A stretch of 53,041 nt of DNA from Gnetum montanum (Eukaryota > Streptophyta > Gnetopsida > Gnetales > Gnetaceae): NCBI GenBank assembly GCA_015680685.1, contig MNCI01009594.1:564143-617183 (forward strand), written 5' to 3'. A model generated the notes under the pieces. That model was not told the origin of the DNA. It searched no databases and saw only the letters and a list, made by a program, of their open reading frames with translations. The first letter of the stretch is position 1, and each line of letters begins with the position of its first letter. Positions 11,158 through 22,560 of the stretch are shown here, one piece after another. Position numbers and translations under genes: made by a program.

Positions 11158-14125
11158 TGTAAACTATAAGGACCTATGATTAGCACCTTCTCAGAGTCCA
11201 TACCAAAAGGCACCAAAACCTTCCAATACTTAAGAATTACTTAACATTTGAATATTTCATAAGGAATATAGTCATCCAAAAGCAAGATCTACAAAAACTA
11301 TGATTTCCTATGCTTAGCATCGTTGTGAAATCCCAACTAGAAGGCATTGGAATCTTCCTAAAGGGAGCAATTACTTGGATTTTCTAGCCACTGATAGGAT
11401 GAGGGTCATCTAATAGGCTGAAGACCAATTAGAAGGCACTCTAAGATACTTAAAAAGAGAAAATTCTTGATGTTTGACACTTATGAAAGGTAGAAAAATG
11501 AATAGCGAGGTCATGTGACTAGCATAGGCCTATAGTCCTCATTGATAAGCATCGAAACCTTCTGGTAGGGAACAACTGCTTGCATTTTAACACTTATAGA
11601 AGGCAAAGGATCATCTAGAAGGCTTAATACAAACTAGAAGGCATCAAACCTTCCAAAAGGAAGCAATTTCTTAGAGTTTCTGGCTTCCGTAAGGTAGAGG
11701 ATCATCTAGAAGTAGGGCATCCATAAACTTTAAGGGGGTGCAACTAGCACCTTCTTGCAGCCCATAGCAAAGGCACAAAGTCCTTCTAGTAGTTACTAAT
11801 TACTTAAAGTTTGAGGCTACCATAAGGTAGATGGTAATCCAAAAGCAAGATCTACGAAAACTATGATTCACTATGCTTAGCATCCCCATGTAATCCTAAC
11901 CAAAAGGCATCGAAATCTTCTTGAAGGGTGTAACTGCTTGTAGTTTGAGGCTTCCAAAACACTGAGGATCATCTAAAAGGCTAAAGACCAACTACAAGGC
12001 ATTGAGACCTTCTAGAAGGGATCAACTTCTTGGAGTTTGAAGCTTCCAAAAGGCAAAAAAGTGGACTACAAGGATTTGTGGCTAGCACAAGACTAAAGTC
12101 TAGATCAAAAGGCATCAAAGCCTTCTAGAAGGAAATAATTGCTTGCATTTTGAGGCTTCTAGGAGGTTCAGCATCATTTGAATGGTAAAAGACCAATCAG
12201 AAAACATTGAAACTTTCCAAAAGGAAGCAATTTCGTAGAGTTTCTGCCTTCTAGAAGGTAGAGGATCATCCAAAATCAAGGTATCCATAAACTATGAGAG
12301 GGTGTGACTATCATCTTCCTACAGTTCATATCAAAAGTACCAAGACCTTCTAGTAGTTAATAATTTCTTAAATTTTGGGGCTACTGCAAGTTAAACAGCA
12401 ATTTGTAAGCAAGGTCTATGAAAACTATGATTCACTATGCTTAGCAGCATCGCATGGCCCTAATCAAAAGGCATTGAAATCTTTTGGAAGGCAGAAATTG
12501 CTTACACTTTGAGGCTTCCAAAAGGCTATGGATAATTTGAAAGTTTGAAGACCAACCAAAAGGCATTGAGACCTTTTGAAATGAAGCAATTTCTTGGCAT
12601 TTAAATATTTTGAAAGGTAGAAAAGTGGACTACAAGGACATGCAACTAGCACAAGACTGTAGTCCCCACCGACAAGCATCGAAATTTTCTATTAGGAAAT
12701 AAAAGTTTGTATTTTGAGGCTTTTAAAAGGTTGAGGATCATCCAAAAGAATCAAGACTAATTGGAAGGTATTGAGACCTTCTTAAAGAAAGCAATTACTT
12801 AGAGTCTCTAGCTTTCAAAAGATAAAGGGTTATCCAAAAGTAATGTATTCGTAAGTTATGAGAGGGTACAACTAGCACCTCCCCATAGTCCATACCAGAG
12901 GCACCAAGACCTTGTTGTAGTTAATAATTTCTTAAAGTTTAAGGCTAATAGAAGATAGATGGCAATCTAGAATAAGGTCTACAAAAACTATGAATGACTA
13001 CACCTAGCAACCTTGTGCGGTCCTAAACAAAAGGCATTGAAACCTTCTAGAAGGAAGAAATTTCCTATAGTGTGAAGCTTCTAGAAGGCTAAGGACCAAC
13101 CAAAAGGCATTGAGAGCTTTCGAAACGGAGAAACTACTTGTAGTTTGAAGCTTCTGGAAGGTAGAAAAGTGGATTGTAAGGATGCGAAACTAGTAGAAGC
13201 ATGCAGTCCTCATGAAAAGGTATCAAAGCCATATGGAAAGGAACAACTACTTACATTTTGAGACTTTTGAAAGGCTAAGGGTCATCCAGAAAGTAGAAAA
13301 CCAACCAAAAGACATTGAGACTTTTTGGAAGGGAGTAATTGCTTAGAGTTTCTAGCTTCCAAAAGGAATAGGGTCATCTAGAAGAAAGACATCCATAAAT
13401 TGCAAGAGGGTGCAACTAGCATCTTCTCACATTTCATACTAAAGGCACTAAGACATTTTGATAGTTAATAATTGCTTAAAGTTTGCAGCTACTAGAAGGT
13501 ATATGAAAATCCAAAGTAAGGTCTAAAAAACTATGATTCACTATGCCTAGTAGCCTCCCATAGTTCCCACAGGAAGGCATCAAAATCTTCTCAAAGGAAG
13601 CAATTGCCTAGAGTTTCTAGCTTTTGGAAGGCAACCAATCATCTAAAAGCAAGGTCTATAAATTATAAGAGGGTGTGACTATCACCTTGCCAAAATCCAT
13701 ATCAAAGGCATAAAGACCTTTTAGTGTTTAATAATTGCTTAAAGTCTTGGGCTACTAGAAGGTATATGGTAATTTGGAAGCAAGGTCTACGAAAAATGTG
13801 ATTTACTACTCCTAGCAACCTTGCACAATCCTAACCAAAAGGCATCAGAATCTTCCAGAAGGGAGAAATTGCTTACATTTTGAGACATCTTGAAGGCTAA
13901 GGATCATCTAGAAGGCATTGAGACCTTTTGAAAGGGAGAAATTTCTTGGAGTTTGAAGCTTACGAAAGGTAGAAAAGTGGACTACAAGGATATGCAACTA
14001 GCATAGGCCCCTATTCCTCATTGGAAGGCATCAAAACCCTATAGAACAAAACAACTACTTGAATTTTGAGGCTTTTAGAAGGTTGAGGATCATCCAAAAG
14101 GTGAAAGACCAACCAAAAGGCATTC
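11158..14125. repeat. Tandem array with a ~563-bp period
   Basis: A landmark (ctatgattcactatgcttag and variants) recurs at 11298, 11861, 12425, 12988 and 13531, spacings 563, 564, 563 and 543, then once more after 266 bp near 13797. Flanking landmarks (gcaccttc...agtccatacc; gagggtgcaactagcac) keep step with it. Each unit is itself made of diverged shorter units around ...aaaggcattgagaccttctagaagg... The palindrome CCTTCTAGAAGG is perfect at 12008, 12121 and 13043. No long open frame. It starts ~90 bp after the element B LTR. I do not recognise it as a named satellite. Confidence 0.88.
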
Positions 14126-14814
14126 TAGTTGGTTAGACTAGCTTTCAGTTAGATTTACATTTGACTACTATTCACAATCCCTCGCAACCTTTTACATATA
14201 CTACAAACTACATTATTTATTGCAGATTGTAGTTTATGTGTGACACACATTAAGTTGCATCACATGGAATGAGATAAATAATAATAATGACCACAAACAA
14301 TTTTCTCCTTCATTGTATGCATTTCAAAAGGATGTCATGAGCATTACAAGGAAGAGAAGAACATTGCATGACTAATCCCATTGTCTTTGAGGCTAATGAT
14401 ATTTCATTCCAAATCAAAAGGTCAAGGGATTGAAGATGCACCTCCACTAAGTGAATTGCACACTTTTCATGAATAACAAAACAATGTTTGCTAATAATAA
14501 GGTACAATATTTTCTCTCATTTCAATCATATTATATTGAGTTATCAAACATGAAAACTATTCTGATTCATATTATCATACTTAGGTTTTTAACTTATTAA
14601 ATGCAACCATCATCAAATGATTATTCATAACCTTTTGATTTAAATACAAATTTTACTAAAAAAATGTTGGTATCCCAAGAGGTTATTATGTCTTGGTTGT
14701 TAATCTTTAGTTTTTTCTACTATATGTTAGAATTTTTCTTCATATGGCTATTACTTGTAGATAGTATGAGATACTGCTAATTGTAGAAACCCACAATACA
14801 TTACTGAAAGGTCT
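14126..14814. other. AT-rich sequence, nothing recognised
   Basis: No open frame of note, no LTR or transposase motif, only short A/T runs. Confidence 0.6.
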
Positions 14815-15517
14815 AGGGGGTTTAGGGATTACATGAGACTCTTACTTTTTTTGTCTTGTAATCCTCAAATTGTAGTGCTTCTCACAATGCCTCATAATCC
14901 ATCTAGTAAACTATGAGTTCCATAGGAAAATCTGGCTCGCATGCTTAGACACAAGTTGCAATAGGTTACATCATTACAAGTTAGAAAATTAAAAAGCATT
15001 GCAAACATGTTTCATTAAGTTAGTAATGAATATGGTACATTACTTTTCCTTATTTCAATCATGTATCATTGAGTTAGTGATGAAAATGCTATCTGAAATA
15101 TAGGTATATTGGATATGTATTGTGTAGAATTTCTTAAGAATATAAGGAAGATGATAGCATGTAGGTTTCTAGGAAACTACATGCAAGTTTAAGGATTGTG
15201 CGAGACTTTTACTTTGTCTATCTTGTAATCCTCGAATTGCATTATAGTGCTTCTCACAATGCCTCATAACCCATCTAGTAAACAATGAGTTCCACAGGTA
15301 AATGTGGCTTGCATGCTTATACATGAGTCATAAAAGCATTGTAAACATGTTTCATTGAGTTAGTGATGAATATGGTACATTACATTTTCTTATTCCAATC
15401 ATGTCTCATTAAGTTAGTGATGAAAATGCTATTTGAAATATAGGTATGTTGTATATGTACTGTGTAGAATTTTTTAAGAATATAAGACAAGAGCATGCAA
15501 GTTTCTAGGAAACTACA
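14815..15517. repeat. Two-copy tandem duplication (~340-370 bp)
   Basis: Copy 1 (about 14815-15180) and copy 2 (about 15181-15517) share ttctcacaatgcctcataa (14879 and 15251), aaacatgtttcatt (15003 and 15343) and aggaaactacatg (15171 and 15507). The spacing falls from 372 to 336 because copy 2 has a deletion. Noncoding. Confidence 0.85.
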
Positions 15518-16582
15518 TGGCAAAATCCCCTAGTAGGGCATTTCTCAAAAGATGGTATTTGATAGTCTTATTACTATGATGATGCATTCTCTTGGATATA
15601 TAGACACTTTTGTTAAGGGTAAATAGAGTAATGAGATCTTTCCTTGTGAATTTTTTATAAAACTAAAAAACAACAGAAATGGACAAACGATACTCATTCA
15701 CAAGTAAACCATTACACAAATTAGATAATGTAAGTTACTCAATACTATTTTATATTTATCCTATAATTTCTTATAATATAAAGATGCACAATTTAGATTA
15801 CTATGACCCTATTTGAATTTTTCTATTTTATCAATTATCATTACGAGTATGGACCAAATGTTACCATAGGGATAGCACCAAAGGAAGGTAGAAAAAGAAA
15901 CAAGACTAGAAGAAAGATTTATTATCAATGACATTTCATTGTTTGTTATATATCATGTCATATGTATTATATATAAAGAAATGAATCATGTTGACACATC
16001 AGGAGCTTGTTGTCATGGCTTGTTGTTAACATAAGAATTTTTGTTAAGATAGGCATTTTTGTTGTATGCCATCATCAGATGGTTTTGCTAAGCGTGCTAT
16101 TAACATAGGAAATTTTATTGTATTGCTAACTAAGTATTCCCAAAAATTAATTTTTTTTAAAATGTTATATGTTAAATTCTATTTTAGTTTTTTCAAAAAT
16201 TTTGTCCTAAACTTTTATGCAATTGAATCAAATTGTTTGCATGGTTGGATGTCACTAATACCTCAGCTTTAATCATGAAAATATTATGGAAACAATGCTT
16301 ATTTTTAAGGTATGCTTTGAAAAAGCAATGTTAGAAATAGTAAATAAAATAGATAATAAAAGAGGTTATTTTGCATGGTTTTCTTTACTTGGGATATAGA
16401 AATGCTAAACATTGTTTACTAACTGAAAACCATAAGTTTTCTTTAAAGTGAACTAAAATTAAAATTTCTACCACTTTAAAATTTGTCAATCATTAATTAT
16501 TGTTGGACAATAATGATTTAATTTCTAATAGTTATGCCATATTATATTTCTATGTTCTCAAAGAGGAGCATCATCTTGACCA
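15518..16582. other. AT-rich sequence, nothing recognised
   Basis: No supported gene. The short open frame near 16066-16272 is A/T-rich and has no motif. Confidence 0.55.
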
Positions 16583-17990
16583 TCACCAGCAGAAGCCAAG
16601 AGGAGATCTGGTAGAGTGCAGGAGGCACAAGAGCACACATAAACTTAGGAAAGATATCAAGTAGGCTCTTAGGTAGCTAGACAAAATGTTGCTAGAGAGC
16701 AAGAGTAGGAGGCATATTGATGTGCATAGGAGACACTGGCATGAGAGGAGTGACAACAAAAGGAGGTGAAACTAAGATCAACCCCCTTACAGAGTTCATA
16801 GGACTTTAGCACTTTAATATAGCTTATTTGGCCTGAGATGGTTAACAAGCTTGTATAATGTCATCGTGAGTTCATCATCATTGAAGGCCCTGATTACTAT
16901 GAGGAGGCCCATCACTTCTACGTTGCACATCTTCAAAAATCACCTATCTCAAAGGTGGTCAAGATTGGTGACTCCACTTATATACTTACAAAACATATCG
17001 TGGGGTAGGTACTTAACATGGCACTCGGTCCATAGCAGGAGTATTTTGTGACTAACACCTCAGACAAAAAAATATAGCTATTGAATAGAGTGCCTAAGGT
17101 GAAGACTAATGAGATAGGATGACCCTATAGGAACTTCAACCCACGATGATGATTATTTATCAAAGTAATTTGCACAAACCTCTTGGTTGTGACACATCAT
17201 ACTCATGTGATGTCCTTTGTCTTCATGATCCTACTAGATTTATACAGGGACTATTCATTGAACTATCCCTACATTATCATGAGGAAAATGATGATCATTA
17301 GCAAAGATGTTGCTATAGTACCTTTCCCATCGACCATGTCCACTCCTTTTAGGCACTGGCAAATTCCTAAAATTGAGGGAGATGATAGAGAGATCAAAAT
17401 TTTTTATGAGGATCAACTACCACATTTAGCATATGCGTTCTACACCTAGCATGTTCATAGGACATGAGTTAATGATCTTACCTAGCTCTTGGACCCACGT
17501 GTTAAAGAAGATGATGGGAAGGCTAATTGGGATTAGTTTTATGGGCATAATAAGGAGATACAAGTTGATCCTAGTTAGTACCAATAGTAGTATGAAGACA
17601 GTGTAGCGCTATTTGCCTACTTAGAGGCAATGGAGTGTAGATTGATTACCTGCATGGATACCATGTAGTCTAAGATTGATCACCATTTTGGATGAGTGGA
17701 TAGGAGGCTTACCCATCTCTCTATGAATTTTTAGTCATTAGGTAATTACTCATATGAATATTTTAGGTCATTACATTGATCCTCTAGTTTAGTAGTGATG
17801 GAGGATATTCCTAACACTGTGCTTGTTGAGATGACAGCTCCAGTCCATGCGTCAAAAGCAGGACCATTAGAAATAGTTAGAATGGAGGAGAAACTAGTCA
17901 CCCAAGTTGATGACACTATTACAAAGACAAATTTCATGTAGATTGATGCTCTAAAAGAACCTCAAGACAATGATGCAGTAGGATTTGCCT
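16583..17990 (+). pseudogene. Decayed transposon-type ORF (plant-specific, unnamed)
   Basis: One reading frame can be followed for ~1.4 kb (~470 codons) with no frameshift but about 30 stops; checkpoints at 16583, 16838, 17183 and 17936 are all in the same frame. Open stretches include EAHHFYVAHLQKSPISKVV (~16900), THHTHVMSFVFMILLDLYRD (~17190) and a tail after 17590 rich in charged and Gln-like positions that could be helical. The layout (a 'FY..L' segment, then a conserved hydrophobic helix after a T-H-H segment) resembles the putative plant transposon protein domain found in plant repeat ORFs, but that is a resemblance by eye. Most stops are TAG or TGA. I cannot name a function. Confidence 0.55.
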
Positions 17991-18499
17991 AGGCCATTGT
18001 GTCTATGTTTATGTATTCTAGCATAGTTTCCTCTGACATTGTTTTTTTATGCTATTCATGTATTTACATGGTCTCTTACTGGCACTTTTTTTATAATTAA
18101 TGCCATGATCCATTGCATGATTTGTTGTTGAAAAATGTGGTATTTTAGTTCTTGTGCTTAATACATGTGATTCGATGATTTTTTCAATTGTATATGGATA
18201 AATTTGCCTCACAACTTCAAGATAGGAGCAATTTTGATTTTTATCCTAACTTTTCAAAATATGGATATAATATATAAATATATCATGTTGTATTTCGGAA
18301 GAACCTCCATTACATATATGTATTTCTAGATAGGCACTATCTAGTCTTTTTAAAGTTTTTAGTATTATTTAAGTTATTTTCATTCCAAAAAAGTACATAC
18401 TGCAAGGAACCTACATAATGCAATGTAGTTGCAAGCTCCACTGCAAGAGCATTATGATCAAGAATGACATTGTAATTAATTTTCAAAAGTACTTTAAAC
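17991..18499. other. AT-rich spacer
   Basis: Nothing coding recognised. Confidence 0.5.
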
Positions 18500-19450
18500 A
18501 TAGTGATAATGACATCTAGCTTGTAGTCTAGTTGTAGTCTCTCCAAAAGCAACAATGTGAGTGTCTTGTGACCATGAATTTACTTGCAAGCCAATAACTA
18601 AAACATAGGCAAAAATAGTGTTGGGATCATGCAAATCACATTCATCTCACAATCTTTATTTTAAGCTTTGCAATTCATTGCAACACACATGTACTCATAG
18701 TGTTTGTGAACTATGATGACATGTGTTTTGTTGGGCATCATAGGTTTGCATTTTCCAAACTACGAAAACACTACAAGTCACATGTTCATAGCACTATTTT
18801 CGATGTGGTTTTGGCTATCAAAACTGATGAAATTAACAATTGCAGTGTACTCACACTATGTTTTCCAAATATACAAATGCTATACAACTTGCATGTCTCT
18901 CATAGTCTTATTTTTATAGAGTACTAGTACATGCAAGTAGTAGTCGATGCACGATAGTCTTATTATATGCCTATGTACATATCTTGTATTTGTTGTCTTT
19001 TAGGAAATCAACATATTAAAAATAATCTAAATCACATAGAATCTTGATATCTTGAAAGATTTATAAAATTTAGGATTGCTAAACACTACAGCTTGCACCA
19101 TCCTCACAACCTGAAATAGAGGCACTAAAATAATAGTGTAGATAAGTGTGAGTTGCACTGCCTCATAGCCTACGACCTATCAAACAATGTATAGGAATGC
19201 TACTCACATTATCCTCACATCCTAAAATAGATACATGTTGAAAATAGTGCGAGCAAATTGTGATATGCATGTCCACACAATTTGTATATGTATCAGAAAA
19301 TGTGATGTGCATGACATCACAGTCTTTCTATGAAGAGTGTGAGTACATACCTTTTGCATTATATTGTGAGCTACAAGAACATGCAATTTGCATTGTCATA
19401 CATTCTCGATGTGTAAGACACTACATTTTGCATAATAACACAATCTAAAA
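18500..19450. repeat. Cluster of diverged short repeats left of the Ulp1-like gene
   Basis: Variants of ACACTACAnnTTGCA, CTCATAGTGT and CTTGTAGTCTAGTTGTAGTC occur again and again (for example 18510-18545, 18695-18720, 18763-18790, 19083-19110, 19415-19430). The motifs recall the subterminal repeats of CACTA-type transposons and the array at 22190-22560, but no clean terminal inverted repeat was found. Confidence 0.35.
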
Positions 19451-19961
19451 CTATGAATAACCTATGACTCAAAAGTTAACACATGAGTACTTTATAAAAT
19501 TTGATACTTTGTAATTTGAAAGTCTAAAAAAATTTAAGAAAGTATTATGTGATATTGATCCTTCTCTTAACATATGAGCCTTGAGTAGAAGTTATGGGCC
19601 TTTTCTTGTAATGTTGTAACAATTAATTATTGGATTTATAAAATATCATACAGGACATCAAGATAGAAAACAAGACACACAATATATTGTAAATACTTTT
19701 ACAAAATTGAAAAAGATATCCATTTTAACCAAAATGTATAAGAGATTCATTTACAAAATCATAGAGGAGATGCATTATAATTTATTGACATCATAAAAAT
19801 GGAATGCATCATGGACCATGACTATAATTAGATTTAGTTACATCATGTGATACAAGTGAACCATGTTCACTACAATTCGCATTGAGAATATGCCGCAGAC
19901 ACATGTTTCTCCAAATTTGACAAAGTCTGGGAGAACATAGGATTTCATGTATCATGGATTT
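19451..19961. other. AT-rich spacer next to the Ulp1-like pseudogene
   Basis: Nothing coding recognised. Confidence 0.5.
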
Positions 19962-21526
19962 TCAATACACTAAAATAAAATCAATAGTGAAATTCAACTC
20001 TTTACAGAATACCAAGTGATGCATATAAATTATTATATACATTCCACAATCATATCCATTTTCTTGGCAAGGAAGATCATCAACTAATTACATTTCATTT
20101 TGTAGCTACTTTTTTCTTCTTACCCTTGAGTTCGATAACACCTTTAGAGTAGATAGACTAGCCCTCAAATAAATAGTCAATAAAATTCAACATCAATCTT
20201 ATTAATGTTGCAAGATGCTATGATGGAGGCATTGAATCATACACCAATATTTTGTATGTTGGTATGTCAACTACAAAAAGAACCTAATGTCCACCAATGT
20301 TCAAAGACAAAATAATGTGTGTCCAAATTGCAAAAACTCATCCCAACATGTTTTATCTTTAAGCTCTATAAAAAAATCTATTTTTACAACAAAATTATCA
20401 ACACCTTCCTCAACCAATGTACCACTTTTAACACCAATGCATTCCTTAGCATGCATATTTTAGTATTTAGCATAACAATTTCATCTACCATTTTCTAATT
20501 TTGAACAATAAGATTATCTATGCAACTATTTTCATTTGCCACATGCATCTCAATTTTTTCCTTTAGTGCATTGTTCTCTTCCAGCAACTGAGACTTGTCA
20601 CTTTTCAGCTCATTCACAATATTCCAAAGTTTTGCATTGCTTTCCAAATATTGATGTAATCTCTCAATTATTGTATCTAGCTTTTCTTCAATTACTTTTA
20701 AAGAACAATTCTCATGACAACACACATCTTGCAAAGAAGTTTTATCATCTTCTTTGACATCAAATGAGCTTTCAGACCTCTCAAACAATAATGCAATCCT
20801 TAAAATGCTTCTAAGCTCCAAATTCACTATATTGTAAAGTTGTGTAGGAATAACCTGTATGTTATGTTTCTACAATAATTTACTCACAATAATTGGAATG
20901 CCAGAAAACTCTCTAACATCATTAAGCTTCCATGCCCTTCTAGGCCTCCTCATCTCAAATAGTATGGTCATTGGGATATCAAAAGAAAGACCTTCATTGT
21001 TATCCAATGTCCATATGAGTATAATAGAATTATGAGAAATCTTAAGTTTGATTGCTTTTACTAAAAATAAAGCCTACTATGTAAATTTAGAAAGCAACAG
21101 TAACTCTAAATAGTAATTTAGGTTATTATCTTTTTTATCAAATGTTTGGGCATATTGAATTAAGTGATTTTCACTTTTCTTCCACCATCATTCCTTGATA
21201 GTTGGCTCACTACTACACAAAATTTGTATTATATCTACAATATCATTTGTATTGAAGGTGAAATTTTGACCATGTACAATGGCTTGCAAAGTATTTACTC
21301 CATCTGAGACACCCTCAATCAACCATTCATAAAAATTTTAAACAACATTTTTATCATAGGAGCATTTAATTATCATCCAATTATAAATTCCAATTCTCTT
21401 TAATTTCTCAAAAAGGATAGACATTTTTGGCAACTCGAAAATACTTTTCATATTACATTCACAAACCAAGGAAATAACTCTAATTTTGGAAATTAAATGA
21501 CATTTAAAATAACATAACACAAACAT
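19962..21526 (-). pseudogene. Decayed transposon gene with Ulp1-type (C48) cysteine protease domain
   Basis: Read on the minus strand. From 21526 to ~20390 a single frame gives an N-terminal region of unknown function (FYEWLIEGVSDG, LIWTLDNNEGLSFDIPM, WKLNDVREFSGIP) followed by a predicted coiled coil at 20760-20500 (heptad-like, LEENNALKEKIEMHV). Two frameshifts later come the protease residues: His followed by a stop where Trp is usual (20289, then VLFVVD), Asp in VYDSMPP (~20235), Gln in LPCQENG (~20065) and Cys in YDCGMY (20048). His-Asp spacing of 17 and Gln-Cys spacing of 6 equal those of yeast Ulp1. Such domains occur in plant MULE and CACTA elements, where they probably act on SUMO-like modifiers. 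At least six in-frame stops, so it is dead. Confidence 0.72.
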
Positions 21527-22189
21527 AATTGATCAACAAGTGTATTACTATATTTTTAATATAACTACAATCGAAAAAATACAACTACTCATTCGAAATA
21601 TCCCTTTGATTATTCCCTTTAGACTTTTACTACACTCATGATTGTGTAGAACTTTGACAACAGTAACTGCTATAAAGGGGATTTTTCATAGACAATTAGC
21701 TAGCCATAGCTATGCTATATTAAAATTAACATTATTAGCACAAATTGAAGAAGTTGTTGTTATGTTGTAGCACAACATAACATTTACATGTCATGCATAT
21801 GGAGATATTGATATTGCATCAAACCACTATCAGTGATCATATATTAAAATAATAGTCATCTTACTGTTAATATATATGAGTTTTAAACTTTAAAATACTA
21901 AACAATATGATAAGTTTAGAGGTATCAAAAAATAATTTCTTCAATATCTACAACCAAACCCAATAAGGACCCCTCTCCACCTAAGAAAGACACATAAATG
22001 ATGTAGCTTAAGATTTCAAGAGGTAAAAGGTATTGATTTCAAGTCATAGTATTGTTGCAATTGACTTACAGTAACAAGGGATATATAAGTTATTAAAAAG
22101 AAAAGCTCATTAAAAATAAGCTAGAAAAACTTATTAACCTACAATATTAATGCTCAATTCAAAAAAAGGTATATGAACTTATATAAACT
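21527..22189. other. AT-rich spacer
   Basis: No open frame or repeat of note. A CACTACTACACAAAATTTG string at ~21207 lies inside the pseudogene and is not taken as a transposon end. Confidence 0.5.
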
Positions 22190-22560
22190 TATATGAAATA
22201 GTGCTACAAGACTACAAGTAGCAAATCGACTGATAGTTATATGTTCACAGTGGATTATGAGCTGCAAGTCTCTTACAATTTGAAACCAAAAAAAATAAAA
22301 CACTGCTATTAGACTGCAGGTAGTAGTTTCCTCATGGTCAAAAGTTCAAAGGTGACTACAATTCACAAGACACTCGCAATTTAAACCCAAAAACACAAAA
22401 TAAAATAGTGCTACCCAACTGTAGGTAGCATTTCCCTCACATTAACTAGCTCAAAACAATGTTGTGAGACTACAAACTATAGATCATTGAAATCTATAAA
22501 CCAAAGAAAACAGTGCTACTAGACTACTACGAGTAGCGGTTTACTCGCAGCAGCAACATT
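22190..22560. repeat. Four-copy array with a ~105-bp period
   Basis: The landmark GTGCTAC (or CTGCTAT) followed by AGACTGCAAGTAGCA-like sequence recurs at 22201, 22303, 22409 and 22513, spacings 102-106. Each unit contains GTGCTAC...GTAGCA, a small inverted pair. It lies on the far side of the Ulp1-like pseudogene from the 18500-19450 cluster and could be the opposite subterminal region of one transposon (inference). Confidence 0.7.

Noticed and set aside
11158-14125. Regularly spaced repeats as a CRISPR-like array.
   Set aside because: The whole unit is repeated and diverged, there are no unique spacers, and the context is plant heterochromatin.
16583-17990. Stops mostly at Gln-like positions suggested a reassigned genetic code (UAG/UAA = Gln).
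   Set aside because: The same region also has many TGA and neighbouring transposons show general C-to-T/G-to-A change including in noncoding LTRs. Deamination in plant DNA explains everything.
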